This document shows, in pieces, positions 1 through 9,402 of a stretch of DNA of 64,000 bases. This DNA is from an uncultured Phocaeicola sp. (GTDB lineage Bacteria > Bacteroidota > Bacteroidia > Bacteroidales > Bacteroidaceae). The translations under genes and the position numbers were made by a program. The stretch is taken from assembly GCA_948566455.1 (NCBI GenBank), contig CAOYQO010000002.1, positions 124,001-188,000 on the forward strand, in the 5' to 3' direction. The notes below the pieces were generated by a model that was not told the DNA's origin, made no database searches, and saw only the letters and a list, made by a program, of their open reading frames with translations. Numbering within the stretch: position 1 is the first letter of the stretch; the number at the start of each line of letters is the position of its first letter.

Positions 1-531
1 TTGCAGAGTAAAAAACTCATAAGACTGGTCAATTACAAAGCAAACTTGTGGATTATGTTCTATTAATTCTTTCAGATATGCTTTTTCTATTACTGCACCT
101 GTAGGATTGTTAGGATTACAAAGCCAAAACATGCGGATGTCAGGTGGCAAGAGATAATTATCTTCAGCCGTAGGAAGTTTATACATTGATGCTACCCGAT
201 GCCCATGCATACGGCAAGCATCTGCATACTCACTGAATGTAGGCTGAAAAATAGCGGTATTAGTACCCCTAAATGTTTGCGCTATCAGGTAAATGGCTTC
301 CGTGGCACCATTCGTTACACAAACGGAAGCGGAAGGAAGATGGTGTTTCTCTGCCAAACGACCTTCCAATGTATAAGGCTCCGGTTCGGGATAAGAAGAA
401 ATTCCACTGATATGATGGCAAAGATGTGCCTGAAGGCCAGACAAATCCACACGGCCATATACATTGGAACTGAAATTAACCTCTATCGGGCGTTTATATT
501 TATATGCATCGTCTCCGTGTCCTTCAATCAT
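1..531 (-). CDS. cobD: Threonine-phosphate decarboxylase CobD (C-terminus beyond window edge)
   Basis: PLP-dependent class I/II aminotransferase-fold protein. It probably makes (R)-1-amino-2-propanol phosphate from L-threonine phosphate for the nucleotide-loop linker of cobalamin. The first 177 codons are present. The protein starts MIEGHGDDAYKYK, has the early SSN segment, a TNGATEA segment and the fold-type I motif CNPNNPTG, and the last codons read DQSYEFF. The PLP lysine lies outside the window. The ATG overlaps the cobQ stop by 8 bp, so the two are translationally coupled. A histidinol-phosphate aminotransferase would look similar, but the position after cobQ favours CobD. Confidence 0.88.
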   Translation of the reverse strand, partial: MIEGHGDDAYKYKRPIEVNFSSNVYGRVDLSGLQAHLCHHISGISSYPEPEPYTLEGRLAEKHHLPSASVCVTNGATEAIYLIAQTFRGTNTAIFQPTFSEYADACRMHGHRVASMYKLPTAEDNYLLPPDIRMFWLCNPNNPTGAVIEKAYLKELIEHNPQVCFVIDQSYEFFTLQ

Positions 532-2017
532 GAGTGGTCAGTATTTGGTAGATAAGCGGCAGATTGATGTGACGACGCACATGATCGGCGAGTTTATCAT
601 ATTGTTCTTCTTTGAATTGTTGATAATCAAAAGCCGTTCCGGTATCAGCGAGCTTATCTGCAAAAGGTTCGAGAAGGAAGTCTATAAACGCAGGGTTGTC
701 AAGGATACCATGGATATAGGTTCCCATACAAGTACGGTTGACATAATAACCATCCGTACGACCGTCTTCCAAAAGATTCAGCGGGGAAACCGGAACATCA
801 TGGGTAGGAATGGTAGTGCCCATGTGAATTTCATAACCCTTTAGCAATTGTCCATTGTCAATTGTTAATTGAAATTTGACTTGTCGGGTAACTTTTTCTC
901 CCGTCATATGGGTGCTGACGGGCAGAAGGCCGAGGCCGGGTAAACGTTCTATTTCTCCTTCTACATGATCGGGGTCGCAAACTTCCTGGCCCATCAGTTG
1001 ATAGCCACCACAGATACCCATGACAGTGGCACCTTCATGGTGTGCCCGGATGACGGCTTGTGCTACACCGTTACGGCGCAGTTCATGCAAGTCGGCAAGC
1101 GTACTTTTACTACCTGGCAACAGAATGATGTCAGCTTTAGCTATTTCATCGGTATTATTAGTATAAAAAAGATGAACACGCGGATCGCGTTCGAGAACAT
1201 TAAAATCAGTGAAGTTACTGAGATGTCGCAGGAGAATGACAGCGATATTGACTTTACCTTGTTCCGCCTGTACAGATTTCGTGGCAAGAGCCAGGGAGTC
1301 TTCTTCTTCGATATAAATATCGCGATAGTAAGGTACTACTCCTACCACGGGTATGCCACAAAGATCTTCGAGCATCTTGATTCCCGGTTCGAAAAGACGG
1401 ATATCTCCACGGAATTTATTGATAAGGATACCTTTAATACGTTCCCTTTCATGAGGACGAAGCAGCATCAACGAGCCATAGACACTGGCAAAGACTCCGC
1501 CTCGATCAATATCTCCTACAAGGATTACATCTGCCCCGGCATGTAGAGCCATAGGCAGATTCACCAAATCCGTATCCCGGAGATTTATTTCTGAAATGCT
1601 TCCAGCACCTTCCAATACAATAGGATTATAACGAGTGGCAAGACGGTCATAGGCAGAGCAGACTTCACGACGGAGTTCTTCGCGCCCTTCCACGCGGAAA
1701 TAGTCGTAAGCATTGCGGTTGCCGATAGGGCGTCCATTGAGCACCACTTGTGAGGTATGGTCAGAGGAGGGTTTCAACAACAGCGGATTCATATCTGTAT
1801 GACAGGGTACACCTGCTGCTTCGGCTTGGACAGCCTGTGCACGGCCTATTTCCAGCCCCTCGGGAGTAGCATAGGAATTAAGTGCCATATTTTGTGCCTT
1901 AAACGGTGCCGGGTGATAACCATCCTGACGGAAGATGCGGCAAAAGGCAGCGGCTATAATGCTTTTTCCTACATCACTACCGGTTCCGGCAAACATAACT
2001 GGATGAAGTTTCTTCAT
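524..2017 (-). CDS. cobQ: Cobyric acid synthase CobQ/CbiP
   Basis: Amidates four peripheral carboxylates of adenosylcobyrinate a,c-diamide, using glutamine and ATP. It has 497 residues, the normal family length. The N-terminal dethiobiotin-synthetase-like ATPase begins MKKLHPVMFAGTGSDVGKS (P-loop), followed by GAGSISEINLRD and DIDRGGVFAS. The C-terminal class I glutamine amidotransferase has the nucleophile cysteine in GICGGYQ and a later YIHG histidine. I chose the ATG at 2017 because the open frame further upstream has no family similarity and because this ATG overlaps the upstream gene's stop as ATGA. cobD follows with an 8-bp overlap. Confidence 0.95.
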   Translation of the reverse strand: MKKLHPVMFAGTGSDVGKSIIAAAFCRIFRQDGYHPAPFKAQNMALNSYATPEGLEIGRAQAVQAEAAGVPCHTDMNPLLLKPSSDHTSQVVLNGRPIGNRNAYDYFRVEGREELRREVCSAYDRLATRYNPIVLEGAGSISEINLRDTDLVNLPMALHAGADVILVGDIDRGGVFASVYGSLMLLRPHERERIKGILINKFRGDIRLFEPGIKMLEDLCGIPVVGVVPYYRDIYIEEEDSLALATKSVQAEQGKVNIAVILLRHLSNFTDFNVLERDPRVHLFYTNNTDEIAKADIILLPGSKSTLADLHELRRNGVAQAVIRAHHEGATVMGICGGYQLMGQEVCDPDHVEGEIERLPGLGLLPVSTHMTGEKVTRQVKFQLTIDNGQLLKGYEIHMGTTIPTHDVPVSPLNLLEDGRTDGYYVNRTCMGTYIHGILDNPAFIDFLLEPFADKLADTGTAFDYQQFKEEQYDKLADHVRRHINLPLIYQILTTHD

Positions 2018-2415
2018 ATATATTTTTTTAGCGGAAACAAAATAACTTTTCTTGAATCTATAGCGGCAGATAGCAGTCCTCCAACAGTATAGCATATCAT
2101 ATCCGACCAGAGAAAACCATGTCCAAAAATTAATGCTCCAAGCGTAGTACTTCGTACGATGTTTGCCCAATCTGCCTGATATAATTGACTGATCTCTATA
2201 CAATAAGAAAACAACAAAGAGATTACAACAGATTTAACTATAGATATCGATGGGAAAAGAAAACGGATTCCCCAATATACCATAGCCGCCCAAAGCGTAT
2301 CACCCGAATACTCTGCTATAAACTCAGGCAATACATCACCATATTTTCGGGAAGCAAGCCCTAACACCATAATAGCGAAAGTGACAGCCAGATAAATACA
2401 ACGCTCGTTTTTCAC
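2014..2415 (-). CDS. DUF2809-type small membrane protein
   Basis: Small hydrophobic protein of about 133 residues with about four membrane segments. It contains the motif LPEFIAEYSGDTLWA and WGIRFLFPS, which fit the DUF2809 family of unknown function. I chose the GTG at 2415. A TTG further upstream (2439) lies inside a promoter-like TAAATTTG and is unlikely to be translated. Its stop overlaps the cobQ start (ATGA), so it leads the cobQ-cobD transcript. Whether it has a part in corrinoid metabolism is unknown. Confidence 0.75.
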   Translation of the reverse strand: MKNERCIYLAVTFAIMVLGLASRKYGDVLPEFIAEYSGDTLWAAMVYWGIRFLFPSISIVKSVVISLLFSYCIEISQLYQADWANIVRSTTLGALIFGHGFLWSDMICYTVGGLLSAAIDSRKVILFPLKKYI

Positions 2416-2436
2416 ACCGCAATATTTTTTAGGATG

Positions 2437-2471
2437 CAAATTTATAAAATTTAATGGATAGCCGGTACAAA
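2437..2471 (-). promoter_or_regulatory. Promoter of the DUF2809-cobQ-cobD operon
   Basis: On the minus strand TAAATTTG (2437-2444) matches the Bacteroides -7 consensus TAnnTTTG. A TTTG lies at 2468-2471, with a 23-bp spacer, slightly longer than the usual 19-21. No cobalamin-riboswitch box is visible between it and the gene. Confidence 0.5.
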
Positions 2472-2573
2472 TTCCCTATACAGAAATGATTTTTCAGTAA
2501 AATGACAGCTAAATTGAACAATAGAAAAAAAAGAGTGTTTGAGATAAACGAACCTAAACCAACAACTTGACGT

Positions 2574-3971
2574 ATGAAACTAATTTTATGTATCGTTCTG
2601 TTGGGAGCAAACTTAGCCGTGTCGGCACAAACGAACCTCTCCCTCAGCTACGACGACGCCTTACAAATGTTGCAGAAAGGCAATCAAAGCCTCAAGATCG
2701 CCGACAAAGGCATTGAAGCCGCCCGCACAGAACGGGACAAGCTCAATGCTCTGTGGTATCCCAGCCTGCAGGGAGCCGGTACCTACGTCCATATGTCCGA
2801 AAAGATAGAAGTAAAACAACCTCTATCCCAGTTCACCGATCCCGCAAAGGATTTTGTACATGACATCATCCCCGACGACCAGTTCATCAGCGGGATACTG
2901 GACCAGATAGGCGCCCATACCCTCGTCTTCCCCCTCGCTCCCCGCAACCTCACCACCGTAGGCCTTACAGCCGAATGGATCGTCTTCTCCGGCGGTAAGC
3001 GTGTGCGAGCCGGTAAAATCGGAAACCGGATGATTGACCTCGCCCGTGAAAACCGTGCTCAAACTGACGCAACCCAACGAACCCTGCTTGCCGAAAGTTA
3101 TTATGGTCTCAGCCTTGCCCGCGAAGTCGCAGCAGTACGCCGGGATACCTATAATAGTTTGAAGCAACATTACGAAAATGCTCTCAAACTGGAGGCTGCC
3201 GGAATGATTGATAAAGCCGGACGCCTTTTTGCCCAAGTCAATATGGACGAAGCACAAAGAGCACTGGAAGCAGCACAGAAAGAAGTCACCGTGGTAGAAA
3301 GTGCCCTGTGCACCCTGCTCAATCTGGAAGACAGTTGCAAGATTGAGCCTACCTCCCCTCTGTTCATCAACTCCACGCTTCCGCTCAAAGAAGAATTCGT
3401 GCAAACCATGCGTGCCGGTAACCCCATGCTGAACCAGCTATCCATTCAGCAGAGTATCGCCAAGCAGCAGCTACGGATAGACCAAAGCGGTTATCTACCG
3501 GACATCGCCTTGTTCGGTAAACAAACGCTATATGCCCACGGCATACAAAGCAACCTTGTTCCGCGTACAATGATCGGCATAGGCTTTACCTGGAATCTTT
3601 TCGACGGGCTGGCACGCGAGAAACGCATCCGCCAGTCACGAATTGCCGAGCAAACTCTTGCATTGGGTAAAGAGAAAGCACAGGATGATCTTTCTGTAGG
3701 CATAGACAAACTATACACCGGATTACAAAAAGCCCAGGACAACGTACGTGCACTGAACTCGACCATTGCCCTGAGTGAAGAACTTGTACGTATCCGCAAG
3801 AAATCCTTTGCAGAAGGTATGGCAACCAGTACCGAGGTAGTGGATGCCGAGACCATGCTTGCTACCGTCAAAGTAGCCCGTCTGGCCGCTTATTACGAAT
3901 ACGATGTAACACTCATGAATCTACTGGCTCTCTGTGGTACGCCGGAGCAGTTTAAAGACTTCAACAATTGA
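2574..3971 (+). CDS. TolC-family outer-membrane efflux protein
   Basis: Outer-membrane channel of a tripartite exporter, 465 residues. A signal peptide (residues 1-18, ending VSAQ) is followed by two TolC-type helical repeats, with the typical LSYDDALQMLQKGNQSL start and long alpha-hairpin stretches around residues 150-240 and 370-450. It is the first gene of a three-gene operon with an HlyD-type adaptor 28 bp downstream and an ABC-2 permease, and probably connects them to the outside. The substrate is unknown. Confidence 0.92.
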   Translation: MKLILCIVLLGANLAVSAQTNLSLSYDDALQMLQKGNQSLKIADKGIEAARTERDKLNALWYPSLQGAGTYVHMSEKIEVKQPLSQFTDPAKDFVHDIIPDDQFISGILDQIGAHTLVFPLAPRNLTTVGLTAEWIVFSGGKRVRAGKIGNRMIDLARENRAQTDATQRTLLAESYYGLSLAREVAAVRRDTYNSLKQHYENALKLEAAGMIDKAGRLFAQVNMDEAQRALEAAQKEVTVVESALCTLLNLEDSCKIEPTSPLFINSTLPLKEEFVQTMRAGNPMLNQLSIQQSIAKQQLRIDQSGYLPDIALFGKQTLYAHGIQSNLVPRTMIGIGFTWNLFDGLAREKRIRQSRIAEQTLALGKEKAQDDLSVGIDKLYTGLQKAQDNVRALNSTIALSEELVRIRKKSFAEGMATSTEVVDAETMLATVKVARLAAYYEYDVTLMNLLALCGTPEQFKDFNN

Positions 3972-3999
3972 CAGTTGACAATTATAAATTTATAGCAAT

Positions 4000-4989
4000 A
4001 TGGAACTAACAAAAAAAAGCATCAGCACCACATTTGTCATCATATTGGCAATCACCATACTTGTCTCTATCCTGGGAATGGTCCTTATGAGTCATCAGCC
4101 CCTCGTTCTTCAGGGACAAATAGAAACAACGGAGATCCGTATCAGTGGTAAATTACCGGGACGAGTGGATTCATTTCTTGTCCGTGAAGGAGACTGGGTA
4201 AAGGCAGGCGATACACTTGTCGTCATCAACAGTCCGACGATAGAAGCCAAATACCGGCAAGTAAATGCCCTCGAGCAAGTAGCCCAGGAGCAGAACAAGA
4301 AAATCGATGCCGGTACACGCCGACAGATCATCGCCACCGCCCAGCAACTCTGGAACAAAACCAAGAGTGACCTGACCCTGGCACAAACAACTTACGGGCG
4401 CATCCTGACACTTTATAAAGACAGTGTCGTCACCTCCCAACGGAAAGATGAAGTAGAGGCCATGTACCGTGCCGCACAAGCTGCTGAGCGCGCCGCTTAC
4501 GAACAATACCAAATGGCCGTAGACGGAGCACAAAGCGAAGACCGCGCATCGGCACGCAGCATGGTAGATGCTGCACGCAGTACAGTAGATGAGGTGTCCG
4601 CCCTCCTTGTCGATGCACGTCTGACAGCACCGGAGGCAGGACAGATTTCAACTATATTTCCCAAGCGTGGAGAGCTTGTTGCACCAGGCACACCTATCAT
4701 GAACCTTGTCGTTATGAATGACGCTCATGTTGTACTCAATGTACGCGAAGACCTGATGCCACAATTCAAGATGGACAGTATATTCCACGCAGATGTCCCT
4801 GCCATCGGTAAAAAGAACGTAGAGTTCCGTATTTATTATATCAGTCCGCTGGGTAGCTTCGCCACTTGGAAATCAACCAAACAGACGGGAAGCTATGATA
4901 TGCAGACCTTTGAAATACATGCCCGTCCCACACAAACGGTAGAAGGGTTGCGTCCGGGAATGTCGGTGCTGCTTACTATTAATGATTAA
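4000..4989 (+). CDS. HlyD/EmrA-type membrane fusion protein
   Basis: Periplasmic adaptor of 329 residues. One N-terminal membrane anchor (about residues 10-30) is followed by the first half of a biotinyl-lipoyl domain (GKLPGRVDSFLVREGDWV), an alpha-hairpin coiled coil (about 70-210), the second lipoyl half (RLTAPEAGQIS) and a beta-barrel region. It links the downstream inner-membrane permease to the upstream TolC-like channel. The permease starts 16 bp after its stop. Confidence 0.92.
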   Translation: MELTKKSISTTFVIILAITILVSILGMVLMSHQPLVLQGQIETTEIRISGKLPGRVDSFLVREGDWVKAGDTLVVINSPTIEAKYRQVNALEQVAQEQNKKIDAGTRRQIIATAQQLWNKTKSDLTLAQTTYGRILTLYKDSVVTSQRKDEVEAMYRAAQAAERAAYEQYQMAVDGAQSEDRASARSMVDAARSTVDEVSALLVDARLTAPEAGQISTIFPKRGELVAPGTPIMNLVVMNDAHVVLNVREDLMPQFKMDSIFHADVPAIGKKNVEFRIYYISPLGSFATWKSTKQTGSYDMQTFEIHARPTQTVEGLRPGMSVLLTIND

Positions 4990-5005
4990 CCGATAATCTG
5001 TGTGA

Positions 5006-7378
5006 ATGATGAAAAGTCCGTTATACAATGTACTCCACCGCGAACTTTGCCGTATGACCTCCCGCAGGTTATACCTCGGCGTATGCCTCGTACTGCCCCT
5101 ATTCTGCTTATTCTTCATGGCAACCATTTTCGGTAGCGGACAAATGGAGAACATTCCTATTGGCATTGTCGATCAGGACAATACTGCCACATCCCGGCAA
5201 ATCGCACGAAATATATCTGCCGTACCCACTTTCAGCGTCACACGGCATTTTACCGACGAAGCCGCCGCCCGGCAAGCCGTGCAACGCAAAGAAATATATG
5301 GTTACCTGTCTATTCCTACCGGCTTTGAACAGCATGCTACGACAGGAATGGATGCCACGCTTTCTTACTACTACCATTATGCTCTCCTCTCCGTAGGTAG
5401 CGAGTTGATGGCAGCTTTCGAAACCGCGCTGGCACCTGTCGCTCTCTCTCCCATTGCCATGGAAGCTATATCTTTAGGGCTCAATCAGGAACAGATAACC
5501 ACATTCCTCCTGCCTGTACAAGCCAGTATGCACCCACTCTATAATCCCGACCTGGATTATTCTGTTTATCTGAGCCAACCTTTTTTCTATGTCCTGTTCC
5601 AGATACTCATCCTGTTGATGACAGTATATGCCATTGGCAGCGAAATCAAGTTCAATACAGCACAGGAATGGCTGACCACAGCACGAGGGAATATTCTGAC
5701 TGCCGTCATCGGTAAACTATTGCCTTATACATTCATCTTCTCAGTAATCGGTATATTGGCAAATTATATCCTTTATGGAGTAGTACACATTCCTTTCCAC
5801 GGTAGCTTGCTGATGATGAACCTCATGACACTGATTTTTATCATCGCCACGCAAGCACTCGCAGTGTTTATATTTTCCATCTTCCCACGGATAGCATACA
5901 TTATCAGTATCGTATCCATGATCGGTTCATTGGGTGCTACTCTTTCAGGTGTCACCTTCCCCGTAACAAGTATGTATCCTCCGGTACACGCAGCATCCTA
6001 TCTGTTTCCCGTCCGGCACTTCACTGAAATCTCACAGTCGATGATTTATTTTGACTCAGGTTTCGGGTATTACTGGCAATCAGCAGCTATACTTTTGCTT
6101 TTTCCACTACTGGCATTATTGATACTGCCGAGATTGAGACACTGGATTTTGAAAGATGCAGTAGAAGAAGATTCAGCCCCTATCCACAGTACGGCATATT
6201 CCTCCTCAATAGCCACTATCATTTTCAGGGAATGGCGTGCCATCAGCACCAATGCAGCAATCCTCCTGGTATTAATAGGCGGAATCTTTGCTTACGGCCT
6301 TCTCTATAACCTGATGTATGCTCCCAACCTTGTACGGAAAACTCCGGTTGCAGTTGTCGACAATTCTCATTCGGCTCTCAGCCGCGAATATATCCGGCTA
6401 CTCAATGCAACTCCACAAGCCTCAGTCTACGCACTGACACCCAATTACCTTGAAGCAAAAGAGTGGCTGAAACAGAGCAAAGTAGACGGTATCCTATATC
6501 TTCCCGCCGATTTCGACGCCCGTGTAGGCCGTGGGGAACATTCGGTCTTTAGTGTTTACGCCGCAACGGATGCTTTCCTGAATTTCAAGAATCTGCAAGA
6601 GGCTTCTTCCCGCGTGATGCTTGCCGTAAACGATGCACACCGTGCAGAGGGTGCCGTATTCTTGCCACCACAGGGATTACTGGCAGTAGCCTCATCCGCA
6701 CCTGTCAATGTAGCGGGCACAGCCCTATATAATTATACGGAAGGATATGGTTCATATCTTATTCCGGCAGTTATGATTATCATTATCTTTCAGACTTTAT
6801 TAATGGTGATAGGAATGGTGACGGGAGAAGAGGCAGAACGAAACAGACGCCCTATTTTCTCGAAACAATCTCAACTCAATATGAATCTTACCTGGCGCCA
6901 AGCATTATATAATGTTTCCGGAAGAACCTTCGTTTACGTTATGCTTTATTTCATCTTTGCCTTATTTTTATTAGGCTTACTCCCCCATTTTTTCAGTATC
7001 CCTAATATTGGAAACGGCAGAGACATTATCACAATGATGATTCCCTTCCTGATAGGAACGAGTTTCTTCGGACTGGCTGCATCACGTTACTTCACAGACT
7101 CTGAAGCACCTTTACTAATGATCGCCTTCTTCTCCGTAGGCTATATCTTCCTGTCCGGTGTCTCTTATCCACTTGAACTAATGCCATGGTATTGGCAGGC
7201 AGCACACTACGTAGTTCCGGCAGCACCTGCCGTGCTTGCTTTCGTCAAACTGAATTCAATGGGAGGAGATATGGCAGATATCCGTCCGGAAATGATCACC
7301 CTGTGGGTACAAGTGGTAGTGTACTTCTTGCTGAGTTTATGGGTATTCAAGCATAAGCATTATCGTTTTCGTTTATAA
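5006..7378 (+). CDS. Tandem ABC-2 type permease (two permease units in one chain)
   Basis: Inner-membrane protein of 790 residues made of two similar ABC-2/YhhJ-type units. Unit 1 (about 1-385) has one membrane segment, a periplasmic domain with IGIVDQDNTATSRQI, then five or so segments. Unit 2 (about 395-790) repeats the layout, with VAVVDNSHSALSREYI in the equivalent place. Relatives are usually two separate genes accompanied by an ABC ATPase. No ATPase gene is found in this operon. The 3' end overlaps the convergent adenosyltransferase gene by 19 bp. Efflux of a hydrophobic compound is likely but unproven. Confidence 0.85.
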   Translation: MMKSPLYNVLHRELCRMTSRRLYLGVCLVLPLFCLFFMATIFGSGQMENIPIGIVDQDNTATSRQIARNISAVPTFSVTRHFTDEAAARQAVQRKEIYGYLSIPTGFEQHATTGMDATLSYYYHYALLSVGSELMAAFETALAPVALSPIAMEAISLGLNQEQITTFLLPVQASMHPLYNPDLDYSVYLSQPFFYVLFQILILLMTVYAIGSEIKFNTAQEWLTTARGNILTAVIGKLLPYTFIFSVIGILANYILYGVVHIPFHGSLLMMNLMTLIFIIATQALAVFIFSIFPRIAYIISIVSMIGSLGATLSGVTFPVTSMYPPVHAASYLFPVRHFTEISQSMIYFDSGFGYYWQSAAILLLFPLLALLILPRLRHWILKDAVEEDSAPIHSTAYSSSIATIIFREWRAISTNAAILLVLIGGIFAYGLLYNLMYAPNLVRKTPVAVVDNSHSALSREYIRLLNATPQASVYALTPNYLEAKEWLKQSKVDGILYLPADFDARVGRGEHSVFSVYAATDAFLNFKNLQEASSRVMLAVNDAHRAEGAVFLPPQGLLAVASSAPVNVAGTALYNYTEGYGSYLIPAVMIIIIFQTLLMVIGMVTGEEAERNRRPIFSKQSQLNMNLTWRQALYNVSGRTFVYVMLYFIFALFLLGLLPHFFSIPNIGNGRDIITMMIPFLIGTSFFGLAASRYFTDSEAPLLMIAFFSVGYIFLSGVSYPLELMPWYWQAAHYVVPAAPAVLAFVKLNSMGGDMADIRPEMITLWVQVVVYFLLSLWVFKHKHYRFRL

Positions 7379-7956
7379 GCAAATGATTGCCACCGTTCCT
7401 CATCCCATCCCTGGCGCTGCATTTCCATACGGGCCATGACAAAAAACAGGTCGGAAAGTCGATTGATAAAACGCAATATATCTTCCGGTACAAGATCTTC
7501 CCGATTCAGCGTCCAAAGCCTGCGTTCGGCACGACGGGCTACGGCACGGGCAAACTGTAATTGAGCCGACACCTGCGTTCCACCCGGTAGCAGGAAATAG
7601 CCGTTGTCTTCAAGCTGAAGCATCATTGCGTCCATAGCCTGTTCGCACCGCACTGTCATTTCCACAGCATGAAGTTCGTTGGGATTGCCACTACCCGGCC
7701 TCTCCGGATCTGCATCCCGTAAGCCGGAAGGGGTTGCAACATGGCTCATCACCACCATCAACTCACGTTGTATATCATGGAGTAATTCCTGCCATACATC
7801 TTTCACCGGAAGCAACGACCTGACAATTCCTATCACCGTATTCAGTTCATCAATGCAACCATTGGCTTCAATGCGGATATCATCTTTCGGAACACGCTCT
7901 CCACCGTGGATGCCTGTCATTCCTTTATCTCCTGTTTTAGTATAAATCCTTCTCAT
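7360..7956 (-). CDS. pduO: PduO-type ATP:cob(I)alamin adenosyltransferase
   Basis: Transfers the adenosyl group of ATP to cob(I)alamin or cobinamide. It has 198 residues and starts MRRIYTKTGDKGMTGIHGGE, the nucleotide-binding start of PduO enzymes. The conserved helix FARAVARRAERRLW and the NRLSDLFFVMAR segment are present. The gene lies 26 bp downstream of cbiA on the same strand and likely shares its transcript. It overlaps the convergent permease gene by 19 bp at the 3' ends. Confidence 0.95.
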   Translation of the reverse strand: MRRIYTKTGDKGMTGIHGGERVPKDDIRIEANGCIDELNTVIGIVRSLLPVKDVWQELLHDIQRELMVVMSHVATPSGLRDADPERPGSGNPNELHAVEMTVRCEQAMDAMMLQLEDNGYFLLPGGTQVSAQLQFARAVARRAERRLWTLNREDLVPEDILRFINRLSDLFFVMARMEMQRQGWDEERWQSFAYKRKR

Positions 7957-7982
7957 AAATTACAGGTATATCTTACATTATT

Positions 7983-9320
7983 TCACTCTCCCGGAACTTG
8001 TTCGAATAATGACCAAATTCCCGTTTCTCCCCAATACAAATGCGTATAACTCGCTATCAGGTTTTTATAACAAAACACGGCTGTATTCACGGGGTGTCCT
8101 TTAGCATTATAAACTTGCACAGCCGAAGCAAGCTTCTCATCCTGCTCAATGATCCGTGAATAATGAAACTCATGTCCACGCAGCTTCACCCCACGAAAAT
8201 CAAAGCTTCTATACCCCATTGCCAAACGCATATCATCCTTGCAAGCGGAAACTTTCATAGGTAATGCGTCTACCATTTTGAAAGCTGTATAGGGATCTTT
8301 GCACATCACCAGTTCCGAAGCCAGATACATCATACCACCACATTCAGCAATTGTTTTTCCTCCCCGCTCAATATGAGCCTTGACTGAATCTATTACACGG
8401 GGGGCGGCACTCAATTGAAGCGCACGATTTTCCGGATAACCTCCGGGCAGATAGAGCAAATCCACATTATCCGGTACTACCGCACTGTTATCTTCCGGAT
8501 CGAAGAAAGTAACCGTACCAAACTGATTCAGATAATCAAGATGTTCAGCATAGATAAAGGAGAAACTTTCCTTATTGCATGCCACCCATATATTTCCGGA
8601 TAAAGAGACATTCTTTTTGACTTCTGTGGTGACATCCACCTCCCGGCGTGTGATCTGCAACAAGAGATCAAGATTCAATTGTGCGTCTAGCTGCTTCAGC
8701 AGTGTCTCAGTGATACCATCTTCATCTTTACGACTGAAATCCAGTCCCAAATGCCTGCTTTCCTCTTTCAAAGCATCGAATTTCCGCAAGCAACCCAAAC
8801 AAGGCACATTCAGATCATCGCAAATCTCACGCAACATTTCCTCATGGCGGTCGCTCCCCACCTGATTGAAAATAACGCCTGCGACTTCCACTTGCGGATC
8901 AAAATCCAAATAACCTTTAATCATTGCTGCCAGTGAATAAGCGGCCGACTTAGCATTTACCACCAACACAACAGGAAGATTCAAAATCTTTGCAATCTCT
9001 GCCGATGAACCTTTACTACGGTCGTATCCGTCGAACATGCCCATCATACCTTCTACGATACAGACATCCGCATCTTTGGCATGTGAAACATACACTTCAT
9101 GCATATGTTGTTCGGAAGCCATAAAAGGATCCAGATTGTAAGACGGAATTCCGCAAGCTTTTTCATGATACTTCGTGTCGATATAATCCGGCCCGCACTT
9201 ATAGGGCTGTACACGTAGTTTTTTCTGCGTCAATAACGTCATCAACAATCGACTGACAGTGGTTTTTCCAATGCCCGAAGTAGGCGCCGCTATCAGAAAT
9301 TGGGGAATATTTCTTATCAT
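7983..9320 (-). CDS. cbiA: Cobyrinate a,c-diamide synthase CbiA/CobB
   Basis: Glutamine-dependent amidation of the a and c side chains of (cobalt-)cobyrinate, 445 residues. The N-terminal ATPase domain has AAPTSGIGKTTVSR (P-loop), PDYID and EGMMGMFDG. The C-terminal amidotransferase has the catalytic cysteine in ECGGMMYL and the late histidine in ASYTHLYW. I chose the ATG at 9320: the preceding in-frame TTG lies inside the promoter element TACCTTTG. The pduO-type gene follows in the same direction. Confidence 0.95.
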   Translation of the reverse strand: MIRNIPQFLIAAPTSGIGKTTVSRLLMTLLTQKKLRVQPYKCGPDYIDTKYHEKACGIPSYNLDPFMASEQHMHEVYVSHAKDADVCIVEGMMGMFDGYDRSKGSSAEIAKILNLPVVLVVNAKSAAYSLAAMIKGYLDFDPQVEVAGVIFNQVGSDRHEEMLREICDDLNVPCLGCLRKFDALKEESRHLGLDFSRKDEDGITETLLKQLDAQLNLDLLLQITRREVDVTTEVKKNVSLSGNIWVACNKESFSFIYAEHLDYLNQFGTVTFFDPEDNSAVVPDNVDLLYLPGGYPENRALQLSAAPRVIDSVKAHIERGGKTIAECGGMMYLASELVMCKDPYTAFKMVDALPMKVSACKDDMRLAMGYRSFDFRGVKLRGHEFHYSRIIEQDEKLASAVQVYNAKGHPVNTAVFCYKNLIASYTHLYWGETGIWSLFEQVPGE

Positions 9321-9341
9321 ACCGCACAGATTTATTTCCCG

Positions 9342-9349
9342 CAAAGGTA
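9342..9349 (-). promoter_or_regulatory. -7 element upstream of cbiA
   Basis: Minus-strand TACCTTTG fits TAnnTTTG and sits 21 bp before the cbiA ATG. A clear TTTG at the right distance is missing. The divergent amgK-like gene starts at 9403, and TACCTTAG on the plus strand near 9371 could serve it. Confidence 0.45.
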
Positions 9350-9402
9350 GTATATATTCCCTAAAACTCTTACCTTAGCTGCCCAAATAAAAGTAAATTA
9401 CT

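Noticed and set aside
965..1546. Long plus-strand open frame opposite cobQ
   Set aside because: It is antisense to a well-supported gene, has no family features and arises from codon bias of the true frame.
2416..2573. Riboswitch before the DUF2809-cobQ-cobD operon
   Set aside because: Only promoter-like elements are visible, no cobalamin boxes.
2823..3404. 193-codon minus-strand frame opposite the TolC gene
   Set aside because: Shadow of the TolC-like frame; no start context, no recognisable motif.
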